DNA of 64,000 nt from Telmatobacter sp. DSM 110680 (GTDB lineage Bacteria; Acidobacteriota; Terriglobia; Terriglobales; Acidobacteriaceae). The notes below the pieces were generated by a model that did no database searches, was not told where the DNA came from, and saw nothing but the letters and a program-made list of their open reading frames with translations. The stretch lies in NCBI RefSeq assembly GCF_039994875.1, contig NZ_CP121196.1:3410001-3474000 (forward strand), written 5' to 3'. Shown piece after piece: positions 34,142 to 43,764 of this stretch. Numbering within the stretch: the first letter of the stretch is position 1; each line of letters opens with the position of its first letter. Made by a program: the position numbers and the translations under genes.

Positions 34142-34889
34142 TCGGAGCGGCCTTGACGGCGCGGACGGTTACTGTCAGCGGATAGTCGGGATCGTTATAG
34201 GCTAGCTCTTCAGTAGTGAGTTCTGCGGCGACCAGGCCGTGCAGAAACGCAGTGGCGGCAAGAACATTGCCGAAGCTTTCGACATAGACGTTCTCGACAC
34301 CAAATGAATCAGCAAAGAGACGCTGCGCGGAGAAACGTGTAAAACGCCAGAACTCTCCGCCTTCGGCCATCATCGTAGGAGGCGCGATCTGGCTGATGCC
34401 GGCAAGAGTGATGAGAGCGACACCGCCAGGAGACAAGATTCGGAAAATGGTTTGAATGGCGGCTCGCACATCGTAGATACACATGAGAACCTGAGTGCAA
34501 ATGATACAGTCAAACACGTTGGATGGGAGCCCTGGAGCATCCGCGAGGTCGGCAAGCAAGGTGACGCCCTCGCGCGGCATAACGTCAAGGACGTCGGCCT
34601 GGGTAATTTGGTTGTTCCCAAAGCGCACCATGTACTGGTCTTCGCCTATCTCGACGCAGTGTCCGCGGATGTCCTGAGCATGGCGGGAGAGAAATTGCTC
34701 GATGTAGACGCGATCAATACACCGGCCGCGAAACCAGCCGAAGGACGGACGATACGGTTTTAGGCGGCGAAGTTCGGAGAAATCAATAAGACGATCAAAG
34801 GGCAATAAAGAGCGCTGAGCCTCAAGCTTCTGGAGCGTTAGCCAGTGCCTGACCGGCTGAGGAAGCAATCGCTTAAGAAAAGAAACCAC
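34134..34889 (-). CDS. class I SAM-dependent methyltransferase
   Basis: A protein of 251 residues from the GTG at VVSFLKRLLPQP. The frame is open further upstream, but that part overlaps the divergent GT2 gene. The middle carries a methyltransferase fold: HCVEIGEDQYMVRFG, DVLDVMPREGVTLLADLADA, FDCIICTQVLMCIYD and LSPGGVALITLAG (post-I and motif II/III equivalents). It probably methylates a sugar or sugar carrier before transfer by the coupled GT2. Motif I is atypical, EIGEDQ rather than GxGxG. Confidence 0.78.
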   Translation of the reverse strand: MVSFLKRLLPQPVRHWLTLQKLEAQRSLLPFDRLIDFSELRRLKPYRPSFGWFRGRCIDRVYIEQFLSRHAQDIRGHCVEIGEDQYMVRFGNNQITQADVLDVMPREGVTLLADLADAPGLPSNVFDCIICTQVLMCIYDVRAAIQTIFRILSPGGVALITLAGISQIAPPTMMAEGGEFWRFTRFSAQRLFADSFGVENVYVESFGNVLAATAFLHGLVAAELTTEELAYNDPDYPLTVTVRAVKAAPNV

Positions 34890-34992
34890 TGCGTGAATAA
34901 TAAGATTTTGGCACAGCACACATACAAAGACAAGCGCGCCTGGAAAGTCGCGGTGACAGGCCCCCACAGAACCTAGAAGGAGTTTGAAGCTG

Positions 34993-35982
34993 ATGCTAGT
35001 CTCCGTCGTTATTCCAACTGCAAATCGCTGCGACCTCGTGATGCGGACGGTTGGGACGGTCCTGCAACAGGATTTTCCCGCATCCGATTTCGAGATTATC
35101 GTAGCGGTGGACGGAGTGAGGGATGGCACGGCGGATGCGCTACGCACGTTGGGCGCGAAGCATCAAATTCGCGTGTTGGAGTTGGAGAGGAACCAGGGGC
35201 CTTCGGCGGCGCGCAACGCGGGGCTGCGCGCTGCGAAGGGCGAACTTGTGGTTTTTCTGGATGACGATATGAACTGTACGTCGGAGTTGCTGCGCTCGCA
35301 TGTGGCGGCACACGTAAAAACTGCGGAAAGGAGAGAGATCGCGGGACTGGGAGCGATTTATGTGGCTCCGGAGCATCGGCCGTGCCTAGCCGCGGAATTG
35401 TTTCTCCGAGGGCTCGGTGGCGTGTACCTTCGTCATAGCGAGCATCCGGCGGAGAAGTGGCCGGAAAACGTCTGGAGCTTTGGAAACACCTCGGTCGGGA
35501 GGGCCGTCCTAGAGCGGGTGGGCGGTTTTGATGAGCGCTTTCGCAAGCGGGAGGACTGCGAACTGGGCATACGGCTGCTGGAGGCGGGGGTGCGACAGGA
35601 GTTTGTGGGCGACGCAGTTGCCTATCAATGGTGCGAGAAAAGCGCGGAGCAACTGGTGCGCGATGCGGAGATTTTCGCCGAAAGCGATGTGATGTTCCTA
35701 CGCATTCATCCGGGATGGAGCCCGCACGAGTTTCTGAGTCGAATTCGAGAAGAGAAACAGTGGAAACGATGGGCGCGAGAACTGTTAGTGCGGTGTCCCG
35801 CGATCGCCGACCTGCTGCTGTCTCCGGTTTGCACGATGGGGCAGTGGCGCGGAATGCCGGGGCCACTGCGCGAGGTGGCGGTGCGCGCGCTCACGCTGCG
35901 CTGTGGACTGCATTGGTATCACCGCCTGATCGAGGTCTCTGGAAGGCGGCCGGAGGATTGGATCCGGGGAGGAAGCGGTTGA
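34993..35982 (+). CDS. GT2 family glycosyltransferase
   Basis: A protein of 329 residues from the ATG ten bases after AAGGAG; a TTG at 34984 is the alternative. The GT-A signature is clear: VSVVIPTANRCDLVMRTVGT, GPSAARNAGLRAAKGELVVF, then LDDDM. The late GGFDERFRKREDCELGIRLL motif is typical of the acceptor-site ED of inverting GT2 enzymes. No membrane span. It is divergent from the methyltransferase-GT2 pair and part of the G/C-rich polysaccharide block at 29.9-36 kb. Confidence 0.88.
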   Translation: MLVSVVIPTANRCDLVMRTVGTVLQQDFPASDFEIIVAVDGVRDGTADALRTLGAKHQIRVLELERNQGPSAARNAGLRAAKGELVVFLDDDMNCTSELLRSHVAAHVKTAERREIAGLGAIYVAPEHRPCLAAELFLRGLGGVYLRHSEHPAEKWPENVWSFGNTSVGRAVLERVGGFDERFRKREDCELGIRLLEAGVRQEFVGDAVAYQWCEKSAEQLVRDAEIFAESDVMFLRIHPGWSPHEFLSRIREEKQWKRWARELLVRCPAIADLLLSPVCTMGQWRGMPGPLREVAVRALTLRCGLHWYHRLIEVSGRRPEDWIRGGSG

Positions 35983-36241
35983 AGCGACCAAATCAATTTC
36001 ATGCTGCGTGATCCAAGGTTTTCTCCCCATTTTTCGATCGCGAGCTGCCGGGGAGCCGTCGTTCCCGGAGATTTCACCGCGCGCGCGTAGGAGGCGACTC
36101 CCTCACGCGGGCGAGGTTCTTTCCGGTCTCAAATGAATGTCGAAGATATCGAGATCATTTCGATAGGGTAATAAAAGCGCAATTTGGCAGACTGTAGTAG
36201 CGGGGCTTAAGGTACGGCTCGAAAACGCGGAGAATGTATCC

Positions 36242-37219
36242 TTGTCGAACGAATTCTCAATCCGAAGGGCCCAGTTGCTTTGGGCTCTGTTCTTCATGAT
36301 CTGCTTTGGTCTTGGGTATCCGATTTTAAATCGATATGATCCAGGGAAGGTTCCAGGAACTTCAGATGCGGCAGATTATTGCGATGCAGTAAGGAGCCCT
36401 TTGACTCTTTCGTATCGCATCTTTGTACCAGCCTTAGCAAAGCCATTCTATCTTCTCGGTAAAGGAAGAATCGGAAGTTGGGACCCCGCTCTCTTCGGAA
36501 TGCTGGTCGCCGCTTCGATTCTTAGCGCTAGCACTGCAATCGCCGTCATCGCCATAGGTATTCGAAACAAATTCTCCTATACAACCTCGCTTGTTGGGGG
36601 CATGCTCTTCCTTTTCAACTTTTCCGTTTCGAATTGGAACTTGTCCGGGTACGTTGATTCAGGCGAAGCGTTTTTCCTTGCGATGGTGATTTGGTCGCTG
36701 CTGTCTGAGCGATGGTTTCTTTTGCCAGTCTGGGCGATCCCCGGCAGCCTCTCCAAAGACACGTTTGCACCGTTTGCATTTCTTTTTGCTGTCATCTGGT
36801 GGGCGAATGACCGTCCATTTCGGGCTTCGCGTGCAATCTGGATCGGAGGGCTCGGGGTGCTGTCATGCATGGCCGTTTTAGTATCGCTGAATCCGCCCCA
36901 CGGCCTGTTCTTCGGTGGCCTAAGTTACAGCCTGGAGATGAGGCGTTATCACGACGTTGGATTCTTGAAGGCGCTGCTCAGGTGTCTTACTGCGCGCGAA
37001 TTCTGGTTTGTTTTTGTATGGTTGATGCCTCTCGGGCTTGTGCGTATACATCGAATGGATCGCAGGTGGATTTGGGCAACTTCGGGCGCATTCTTTCTCG
37101 CCATGATCTTTGGCGCCTACAACGATGCGCTGGGCAATACCGCGAGGGCATTTTTCAACATTGCAGGACCTCTTCTAAGCCTTGCAGCGGCAGACCTCTT
37201 GACCATGCCAAAACCATGA
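36242..37219 (+). CDS. multi-spanning membrane protein of unknown function
   Basis: A protein of 325 residues from a TTG nine bases after GGAG. About eight hydrophobic segments are evident (LLWALFFMICFGLGYPIL, LFGMLVAASILSASTAIAVI, LVGGMLFLFNFSV, AFLFAVIWW, and others). A short loop early on, DAADYCDAVRSPLTLSYRIF, recalls the first periplasmic loop of GT-C enzymes and related polymerases. The length is short for a Wzy or GT-C protein. A role in glycan assembly is suggested by context only. Confidence 0.6.
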   Translation: MSNEFSIRRAQLLWALFFMICFGLGYPILNRYDPGKVPGTSDAADYCDAVRSPLTLSYRIFVPALAKPFYLLGKGRIGSWDPALFGMLVAASILSASTAIAVIAIGIRNKFSYTTSLVGGMLFLFNFSVSNWNLSGYVDSGEAFFLAMVIWSLLSERWFLLPVWAIPGSLSKDTFAPFAFLFAVIWWANDRPFRASRAIWIGGLGVLSCMAVLVSLNPPHGLFFGGLSYSLEMRRYHDVGFLKALLRCLTAREFWFVFVWLMPLGLVRIHRMDRRWIWATSGAFFLAMIFGAYNDALGNTARAFFNIAGPLLSLAAADLLTMPKP

Positions 37220-37547
37220 CTCATCAAAACGATATAAGCGACAGATTTCCAACTCCCTTTTTGGCCACCGATCAAGCTTTAGGCAACGCTGGCGGGGTTG
37301 GCTTGGCCGATCCGCAGGACGCCAACGATTCATGCGAAGAATGCCTGAAGAATGTGTGCGACGGGTGCAAAGCCAAGCCGAGCCATTCGGCAGTGCGTGC
37401 TTCGTATTTTCTGCTAGGTTACGTTCGATGCCCGCATGCATAGAGTATCTTGATCATGGCCCCTTCAGCCGGCTGTGCGGTGCCTCGGCTGATCATTTGA
37501 AGTGCGGTTGGCTTCTCAGTCTCGTGTCGCCATTCTGGAGTAATTCA
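37220..37547. other. 328-bp spacer upstream of the FkbM methyltransferase
   Basis: Long open frames cross this region but they are extensions or shadows of neighbours. A GGAG ribosome binding site lies at its end. No other feature was recognised. Confidence 0.35.
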
Positions 37548-38312
37548 ATGGAGTTTGCCGATCAGAGGTCAGTTTTTGCCAAAATCTCTAAGAAATTGGC
37601 TGATCTCGGAGTAGTGGGTCTCGCTGGATTCGTTCTTCATAGGTTATGCGGTTTCCCTAAGGTTCTCGTTGCTTTTCCGCCTCGGTTGAGTCGCTCCGTG
37701 AGCCTCCGTCTCGACACGACCGACATGAGGGTCTTTGACGATGTCCTTGTGAAAGAGGATTATGCCTTCGGTTTGCCGTCTTCCGCGAAGGTGATTGTGG
37801 ATGCAGGCGCAAACATCGGCATGACGTCGCTTTTTTACGCTTATAAATTCCCAAGTGCGAAGATCTTTGCAGTTGAGCCAGAGCTTTCCAATTTCAACAT
37901 GCTGCGAAAAAACGTTCGCGCATATCACAACATTCTTCCAATTCATGCCGCCCTATGGCACTCGGAGGGGCGCATCAGTGTTTCCACTTCACCAGACGAA
38001 GCGTTTGGCCATTGGGGATTTGTGGTTTCCGCCAATCCAGGGGATGTTTCTTCAATCACCATTCCATCGTTGATGCGAGATTTCGGTTTGGATTACATCG
38101 ATCTTCTCAAGGTGAATATTGAAGGCTCAGAAAAGGAGGTTTTTGAAGCTTGCCAATGGCAAGATCGGATTGGGTCAGTGGTGATTGAGTTACACGATCA
38201 TTTCAAGTCCGGGTGTACGGACGCCGTGAATCATGCATTACGAGATTTCTCGCGAAGCGCCTCGGGGTATCTGACATGGTATCGCCGCGAATCGCATGGA
38301 GCGCAAGTCTGA
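37548..38312 (+). CDS. FkbM-family SAM-dependent methyltransferase
   Basis: A protein of 254 residues from the ATG nine bases after GGAG. Motif I is VDAGANIG at 84-91, followed by AVEPELSNFNMLRKNV and the FkbM-type motif YIDLLKVNIEGSEKEVFE. The family O-methylates sugars and polyketides and is common in polysaccharide loci. The preceding 80 residues (MEFADQRSVFAKISKKLADL...) look like a small N-terminal helical extension. It is probably a tailoring enzyme for the glycan. Confidence 0.87.
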   Translation: MEFADQRSVFAKISKKLADLGVVGLAGFVLHRLCGFPKVLVAFPPRLSRSVSLRLDTTDMRVFDDVLVKEDYAFGLPSSAKVIVDAGANIGMTSLFYAYKFPSAKIFAVEPELSNFNMLRKNVRAYHNILPIHAALWHSEGRISVSTSPDEAFGHWGFVVSANPGDVSSITIPSLMRDFGLDYIDLLKVNIEGSEKEVFEACQWQDRIGSVVIELHDHFKSGCTDAVNHALRDFSRSASGYLTWYRRESHGAQV

Positions 38313-38332
38313 GAGCTGTAAATTCGAGGTTT

Positions 38333-38548
38333 TCACAGTGGTTCTGGGGGACCGATACGCTTCGGAAGCATATAGAGGCTCAGTTCATAATTTCTTCTCA
38401 TTCGCCTGTTTTGCTCGGATTCTTGCGCTAGAAGATCATCTGGGTCGTGTTCGGTGGCTATCGTGGCAAAGCATCGTGGACAGATGGAATCGTGAGTTCC
38501 ATCGGTATTTTCCCGATGGGGAAATTGAGAGCACCGCGAATCGGCCAT
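38333..38548 (-). CDS. small Cys-containing protein of an acidobacterial type
   Basis: A protein of 71 residues from the ATG at MADSRCSQFPHR. The block DGTHDSICPRCFATIATEHD contains a C-x2-C pair in a context I recall from many short acidobacterial proteins. They usually continue with a His/Cys that completes a zinc site; here that part (RMRRNYELS) is altered. The opposite-strand frame overlapping this stretch is less protein-like. The function is unknown. Confidence 0.5.
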   Translation of the reverse strand: MADSRCSQFPHRENTDGTHDSICPRCFATIATEHDPDDLLAQESEQNRRMRRNYELSLYMLPKRIGPPEPL

Positions 38549-38729
38549 AAAGAGACCTCGGCTGGCTGATGTGTCGAGCATTTGGTAGTAAGGCTATCGT
38601 TCAGTTTTCTCGCACGTCAACAGGCGTCTTCTACAGGATTGGGGTCATGCGTTATAAATCACGGGTTCGTAAGCACTTTGGCTCTGTGTAAATCTTCACC
38701 TTTTGTTCGCCCATACTGGTCATGTGTTC

Positions 38730-39161
38730 ATGCTGCCAGTGTCGCGAGTCTGTGACTACACAGTCTGCTGCAAGTCTTGTGGCCAAAACATTCCTGCCCC
38801 AGTGATGACAATGCCGGATTCGTGGATTGTTGCGGACTGTCGTTTGTGCGGGGAACGCCGAGCATACTTGCTCGCCAGACATTTTTCGGGGTCGGTTGTC
38901 GCACTTGCTCACAATAAAGAAGCAAGTGAAGCCAGAGCGAGGGCTGCGCTGATGGGTGAAATGCATCGCGCCATCTCGCGAGAAGAGCAGGAGCGCAGGA
39001 AGGAGGATCGGTTTGCACCCACGCTGGTCATCGCTGCTGCTATCATCGCCGCAGTCAGGCTGGCGCGTGATAATATCAGCCGCCCGTCACCAAGGTTGAC
39101 ATCAGTGATTGCTGACAGTGTTGGACTGGCGAGATCGATACTTGAGAAGGTTTGCCGTTAG
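38730..39161 (+). CDS. hypothetical protein with N-terminal Cys motifs and a hydrophobic segment
   Basis: A protein of 143 residues from the ATG at MLPVSRVCDY. Two Cys pairs early on (YTVCCKSCG and ADCRLCGERRAYLL) suggest a zinc ribbon. A charged helical middle (MHRAISREEQERRKEDRFA) leads to a moderately hydrophobic segment (TLVIAAAIIAAVRLARD) that may be membrane-bound. No family is recognised. Confidence 0.5.
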   Translation: MLPVSRVCDYTVCCKSCGQNIPAPVMTMPDSWIVADCRLCGERRAYLLARHFSGSVVALAHNKEASEARARAALMGEMHRAISREEQERRKEDRFAPTLVIAAAIIAAVRLARDNISRPSPRLTSVIADSVGLARSILEKVCR

Positions 39162-39190
39162 ATCGCAGTGTCGGTCTGCAGCTTGCAAAA

Positions 39191-39490
39191 TCATTCTGCG
39201 CTCGGCGGCATGTAGTTCGGCAACTGGAGTTCATCAGGTGAGAACCTGTACGAGAACTGCTTCGCGTTCTCTTCATGGACAATAACCTGAACGATGACAG
39301 TCTCATAGAGATTGATCCCAGAACCTCCCGTTTCATGCCAGATGAGAATCCTCAGCGGCTCCAGCTCGACCATCGCTTGGCCAGGAATCACCGTCCACGC
39401 GTGTCTTGGAATCGATGACACCAGCCTGCTGATCTTTGTCCGGTCCCTTGCTTCACATGCTGCAAGCAGTTCTGGTGCGGTTGTTGACAT
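39191..39490 (-). CDS. hypothetical protein
   Basis: A protein of 99 residues from the ATG at MSTTAPELLAACE. The N-terminal third is helical and the remainder is beta-rich (GQAMVELEPLRILIWHETGG, TVIVQVIVHEENAKQFSYRF). No domain was recognised. It is convergent with the preceding gene. Confidence 0.45.
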   Translation of the reverse strand: MSTTAPELLAACEARDRTKISRLVSSIPRHAWTVIPGQAMVELEPLRILIWHETGGSGINLYETVIVQVIVHEENAKQFSYRFSPDELQLPNYMPPSAE

Positions 39491-40400
39491 AAGCTGAGTA
39501 TGTCTAGAGTGGCGAAAATCTGTCAAAGGTACGAGTGGCCGGTGATACAACCCTTGTGCGCAAAACGCCTACCTACTGACCGCACATCTATTGGACGCCT
39601 TTTGCTTGGCCACCGCCGTCGCTGTGCATCAACAATCTTTCTAAGGGAAGCGGCCCTCATCTTTCGCTTCTTCGGGCAGCAGATGTAGCTGCCTTCTTGG
39701 TTCCATCACGAGACAGCAGAGCGCGGACCTGCTTAGGCCTGCGATGTCAGCATCAATCGAACGATAATTCGTTCAGTCCTGACCCTGAAAGTGTAACTAA
39801 ATGATGCCAGCTTCAGCATGCCTTGGGAGGTCGCCTTCTTTTATCGCAAGGTCTTCCTGTTTGCACACGTGACAACTTGCTCGGTGCTCTACCATTCTCT
39901 GCTTTGCGCTGGTTGCCGCATTTTGGTCGAGCGACTCACTGTCCGACGAGACACTCGACCCATCGACTAAACGCTGCCACCTCCGTCGCAGACGGTCATA
40001 GGATTTACAAACCGTAAGTTTAGTACGGTCAGGTCGCCAACGCTGCATCAGTTGTCCCTCCAAAGCACTTCATGAGCAAACGCAGAAGTCATTGGTTTCG
40101 ATGGGTGGATGGTGCCATAAGATGCTCTGGTACTACTGCGCTCCGTAGATGTTGTCCAGAAATGCCATTCGAGCGACCCTCCACGAAATATCTCTTCCTT
40201 TGGCGAGGACTCGGGAGGCTTGTCTTCGTGCCGGTCGCCGAATGTACGGTTTATTAGCCGCTGTGACCCCCATTCCCATCGCCGTTGCCGCCACTGCCAG
40301 CAGAACCACGACTCGAAAGTCGCAGCTGCAGGGGAGAAGCAACTAATCTTGCAAGTCCACGATTTGCGGTGTATGATTCGGCGAATCAGGGTTTTTTCCT
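39491..40400. other. 0.9-kb gene-poor stretch before the sulfatase-fold gene
   Basis: Apart from the weak candidate at 39797-40048 there is a 69-codon minus-strand frame at 40133-40342 with one hydrophobic segment (VVVLLAVAATAMGMGV). It could be a tiny membrane protein but has no supporting signal. The remainder shows nothing convincing. Confidence 0.3.
39797..40048 (-). CDS. possible small Cys/His-containing protein
   Basis: A frame of 83 codons from the ATG at MQRWRPDRT. A helical basic start (SYDRLRRRWQRLVDG) is followed by a MVEHRASCHVCKQED stretch, which resembles the His/Cys tails of short acidobacterial proteins. There is no clear ribosome binding site. The call is weak. Confidence 0.3.
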   Translation of the reverse strand: MQRWRPDRTKLTVCKSYDRLRRRWQRLVDGSSVSSDSESLDQNAATSAKQRMVEHRASCHVCKQEDLAIKEGDLPRHAEAGII

Positions 40401-42443
40401 TTGAGATATCAAACTTCTCGCGGGTCTGCCGAGAAGGCAAACCCAAATTCGCCGGCAAGTGTTCTTTCCCCTCTGGCCTTGGTTAAGAGGATCTATCGCG
40501 GATCCTTCGATAGGTTGATCTTTACGGCGATTTGGCTTCCAGTTGCGGTACTAGCAATCATTGTCAAATTCAGGATCCTCGATGAAAAACAGTGGGGAAT
40601 CCTCGCGCATGCATTCCACCGCGCAAGCACTGTTCCTACGGCGTCTCACTTCACTGCCCTAGAGAGAGCAACGGTCTTTTCAGCAGATCTACTGGTGGGC
40701 TTCGCGGTTGTCCCAATAGCCTTCATACTTCTCATGTTCATTGTTCCTCGAAAGCTTTGGTCTGCATTTGTCGCGCTGTTCAGCATTCTCATATCGCTCG
40801 AAATCCTCTTCCAAATGCAGGCGTTCAAAAACGTAGGGCACTTTATTCCGTGGTATCTCATCGATGACACGGCTCATTGGGCCATTGCACATCCGGAGTA
40901 CATTCTCTCCTACGGCGGGACACACATCTTCTTGGAGTGGGCATGCTTCATCGGATTCATCGTGGTGCTTGCAGTTGCTATCCACCGTTCTCAAAGTTCG
41001 CCTCGCGCAGGGTCGGCCCTCGAAAATGCAGGCGCGAGAGCCATTGCTCTGCTCATTGTTGCTGGGGCGATTCTGGGCACATTTGGTAGGGTCACCGCCA
41101 TTGGAAGAACGTGGCTCGGTCAATCCGAAATCAGTGCAGCGCTATTTGCCTTGGGGGGAGATGAGGACTTGGGCAAAAAAGCCGCCATGAAATCCTCCGA
41201 GTCTTTGCACATGGAGTATGAGGTAGTGGCGAATTCCACCCCGAGAGAACCTGATCAGAGGTATTTCGGCAAAGCTCGCGGATCCGACGTGATCGTTTTT
41301 GTACTTGAAACCGCACCATACCGATACGATTCGTTTGAGTCGTTGGACGACCTTCCAACCTTGAAACAACTAGCCTCGCATGCTTGGATCGGGAGCAGAC
41401 ATTACTCCACATTTCCCTATACGGCCAAGGCAACCTTCTCCATTCTCACATCAATGTATCCTCCAAACCCAATCTATTTCGGCGGTTCTCCCAGGCAGGC
41501 ACCAGGGCTGGTGCGTGCTCTCAAATCTGCGGGCTATGACACGCATTACTATGTTCCGCATCCATTCGAGAACCACTTCGAAGATGCAATGTACTCAGCG
41601 ATTGGGTTTAACCAGATATTCTCCAGTGGATCAGTTCCAGAAGGTGATCACATTGGAATGCCATATTGGCAAGATGTCGTTCGGCGTGATCTCGATGCCT
41701 TGCATATGCTGATGCGGGATGCGCACAGAGATGCCGTAGAGCATCAGCCCTACCTCGCGGTCTTTTCACCTCAAATTGGTCATGCCCCGTGGCCCGACAT
41801 TCTGCACAACGGTGCCGAGACGTCACTCGCAAATCGCGCAAGATCGCTGCTCAGACTGGAAGATCAATGGCTTGGCCAGGTTGTGGGGCAACTATCAAAG
41901 GATGGCCGGCTCGATCGCACGATCATCGTCGTAACCGGCGATCATGGAGTAAGAGCTTCAGGTGAGGATCCTTCCTTCGAAACTTTTGGACTACCGGATT
42001 ATTCGTTTCATGTTCCTCTTCTGGTCTTTGCCCCCCAAGCACTGCAGCAGGGGCAAACAATTCGGGAGGTGACATCGCATATCGACATAGTCCCAACGGT
42101 GCTTGATCTCATCGGTCTCGGAACCGGGCGAGGGTTTGAGGAGGGTTTGCCAATCTGGGAAACAGAACAAAATCGACGAAAGGTTTTTCTCTGGGCTGGA
42201 GATTACCTTGGAGCCGAGGGGTTTGAGCAAAAGAGTGTCTTCACCGTGTGGAATAAGGCTGCAGGCTATGTGTTTACAGGAGATTCCCTTGATGAAACTG
42301 ACATGAGTATGGTCCCGGAAGGCTCAGAGGAAGAACACGCCGCGATCACGTCCATCCAATCAATGGCGAGGTTGGATGGAGACTGGTGGGTATCTGCTAT
42401 GCCGCCGTTGAGGACGAGTTCAGTGGCGACCCTCAAAAACTGA
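40401..42443 (+). CDS. membrane-anchored sulfatase-fold enzyme (LtaS/phosphoethanolamine-transferase-like)
   Basis: A protein of 680 residues from a TTG; the first about 25 residues are uncertain. Four or five N-terminal membrane spans (FTAIWLPVAVLAIIVKF, FIPWYLI region, LEWACFIGFIVVLAVAI, IALLIVAGAILGTFG) precede an extracytoplasmic alkaline-phosphatase-superfamily domain from about residue 295. The domain has VFVLETAP (metal Glu303), YSTFPYTAKATF (candidate nucleophile Thr341 or Thr345) and VTGDHGVR (Asp514, His515). The family adds phosphoglycerol or phosphoethanolamine to surface glycans, or removes sulfate. It ends just outside repeat copy 2, convergent with that recombinase. Confidence 0.82.
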   Translation: MRYQTSRGSAEKANPNSPASVLSPLALVKRIYRGSFDRLIFTAIWLPVAVLAIIVKFRILDEKQWGILAHAFHRASTVPTASHFTALERATVFSADLLVGFAVVPIAFILLMFIVPRKLWSAFVALFSILISLEILFQMQAFKNVGHFIPWYLIDDTAHWAIAHPEYILSYGGTHIFLEWACFIGFIVVLAVAIHRSQSSPRAGSALENAGARAIALLIVAGAILGTFGRVTAIGRTWLGQSEISAALFALGGDEDLGKKAAMKSSESLHMEYEVVANSTPREPDQRYFGKARGSDVIVFVLETAPYRYDSFESLDDLPTLKQLASHAWIGSRHYSTFPYTAKATFSILTSMYPPNPIYFGGSPRQAPGLVRALKSAGYDTHYYVPHPFENHFEDAMYSAIGFNQIFSSGSVPEGDHIGMPYWQDVVRRDLDALHMLMRDAHRDAVEHQPYLAVFSPQIGHAPWPDILHNGAETSLANRARSLLRLEDQWLGQVVGQLSKDGRLDRTIIVVTGDHGVRASGEDPSFETFGLPDYSFHVPLLVFAPQALQQGQTIREVTSHIDIVPTVLDLIGLGTGRGFEEGLPIWETEQNRRKVFLWAGDYLGAEGFEQKSVFTVWNKAAGYVFTGDSLDETDMSMVPEGSEEEHAAITSIQSMARLDGDWWVSAMPPLRTSSVATLKN

Positions 42444-42498
42444 AATCAAAAACGAAATAATGGTTGAACGTCTCGTTTCTTAACCTATACGTTATGAG

Positions 42499-42525
42499 AC
42501 GGCCGAATCGGTGAGATTCGGCCGT
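42499..42525. terminator. 11-bp-arm dyad at the inner edge of repeat copy 2
   Basis: Same dyad as 20134-20160, in inverted orientation. Read on the plus strand it follows the sulfatase-fold gene by 55 bp and is followed by TTCATTTGCTT, so it is a reasonable terminator for that gene and would protect the convergent recombinase. A recombination-site role remains possible. Confidence 0.5.
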
Positions 42526-42554
42526 TCATTTGCTTGGGTTTAGTGGGGGTGTTT

Positions 42555-43160
42555 TCACAACCCTTGTGAGACAGTATCGCCGGCAGTGTTCTGGGCATTG
42601 ACGACACGATGCGCAGTGGCACGGCTGATGCGGTGAACGTCGGCGATCTGGCGCAGGCTCAGACCGTGCTGGCGATCGCGAAGGATGGCTTCGCGGTCGA
42701 GGTCAAGCGGTTTTCTTCCGATCTGACGGCCTTCGAGTCGAGCGCGCCGCATTCCGGATCGCACGCGCTCGATGATCAGGTTGCGTTCCAGTTCAGCGAC
42801 GACCCCGATGATCACCACGATGGCACGGCCCAGCGGACCGCCGGTGTCCATCTGTTCGCGGAACGAGACGAACTCGATGCCGAGGTGGTTCAGCTCGTCG
42901 AGCACCTCGAGCAGATGCCTGGTCGAGCGGGCGATACGATCGCAGGCCCAGACCAGGACTACGTCGAAACGTCCTCGGCGGGCATCGCGCATCAGATCAT
43001 CCAGAGCAGGCCGGCGTGACTTCACGCCGCTGATCCGGTCGGTATACTCCTGCGTGATCTCATAGCCGCGCTGAACGGCCATCTGGCGCAGGTCATACCC
43101 CTGAGTCTCCGGATGCTGGTCGACAGTCGACACCCTGAGATAGAGAGCGGTGCGTTTCAC
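42555..43160 (-). CDS. serine site-specific recombinase, copy 2
   Basis: A 201-residue protein with intact catalytic residues as in copy 1 (Ser11, Arg9, DRIAR at 74-78) and C-terminal HTH. Three substitutions relative to copy 1: Gly136 in the E-helix linker, Asp195 and Leu201. The others of the nine gene-internal base changes are silent, which suggests both genes have been under selection for function. GTG start overlaps the RHH stop. Confidence 0.92.
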   Translation of the reverse strand: MKRTALYLRVSTVDQHPETQGYDLRQMAVQRGYEITQEYTDRISGVKSRRPALDDLMRDARRGRFDVVLVWACDRIARSTRHLLEVLDELNHLGIEFVSFREQMDTGGPLGRAIVVIIGVVAELERNLIIERVRSGMRRARLEGRQIGRKPLDLDREAILRDRQHGLSLRQIADVHRISRATAHRVVNAQNTAGDTVSQGL

Positions 43161-43336
43161 TTGCGCCGCCCCTTGGGAGACTTCTTGTCGACGTAGCCCT
43201 TGATGAACTCCATCAAAACATCGGTCATGTTGAGTCCTTGTGCGGCGGTGGTTGCCTTGAAGTTGTTGTGCAACTCAACGGGTACGTTCAGGTTCATGCG
43301 TTTCACCTTCTGCTTTACGGGTTTGATCTGGCTCAC
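43157..43336 (-). CDS. ribbon-helix-helix protein, copy 2
   Basis: Identical to the protein at 19323-19502, with the same GTG/ATG start ambiguity and the same 4-nt overlap with the recombinase. It is presumed to be an autorepressor of the cassette, like other CopG/ParG-type proteins. Confidence 0.75.
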   Translation of the reverse strand: MSQIKPVKQKVKRMNLNVPVELHNNFKATTAAQGLNMTDVLMEFIKGYVDKKSPKGRRK

Positions 43337-43362
43337 CTCCTCTTCGGGGTGAGTGTATCTGG

Positions 43363-43698
43363 TTATGAGTACCTATGCCTAACTTGGCCGGATAGACTAT
43401 CGCCATCCTCCCAGGCTCCGGAATAGAGGATCACCAGGGAGGCCATGACCAGCTTTTTCTCTCCGAGGCCCCTCCCGAAGGCACACAGTTGCTCCCAGGA
43501 CTCGGGGACTTGGCCAGCCTCCATGGCCTGCCATTCCTCGACGGAGCTGCCGGCCCGTTTGGCCGCATTCTTGATCGATAGCCCGCGCTTCTGGCGCCGG
43601 AACTGGATTTCCTCGCCGAACAATATGCCCCAGAGGCCGCGGCGGAAGCGTTCTGGATTTCGGAAGAACGAAGAAGTGCATGCAGATACTTTACTCAT
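43363..43698 (-). CDS. XRE-like HTH protein, copy 2
   Basis: Identical to the 111-residue protein at 18961-19296, with the same AGGAGT ribosome binding site. Having two identical regulators means that either could control both recombinase cassettes. Confidence 0.65.
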   Translation of the reverse strand: MSKVSACTSSFFRNPERFRRGLWGILFGEEIQFRRQKRGLSIKNAAKRAGSSVEEWQAMEAGQVPESWEQLCAFGRGLGEKKLVMASLVILYSGAWEDGDSLSGQVRHRYS

Positions 43699-43764
43699 AT
43701 GGGTACTCCTAATCGGGCAGCCCGTCAAGTAGGACTGCCTGGATTTAACTCCATCCTTAGTTTG

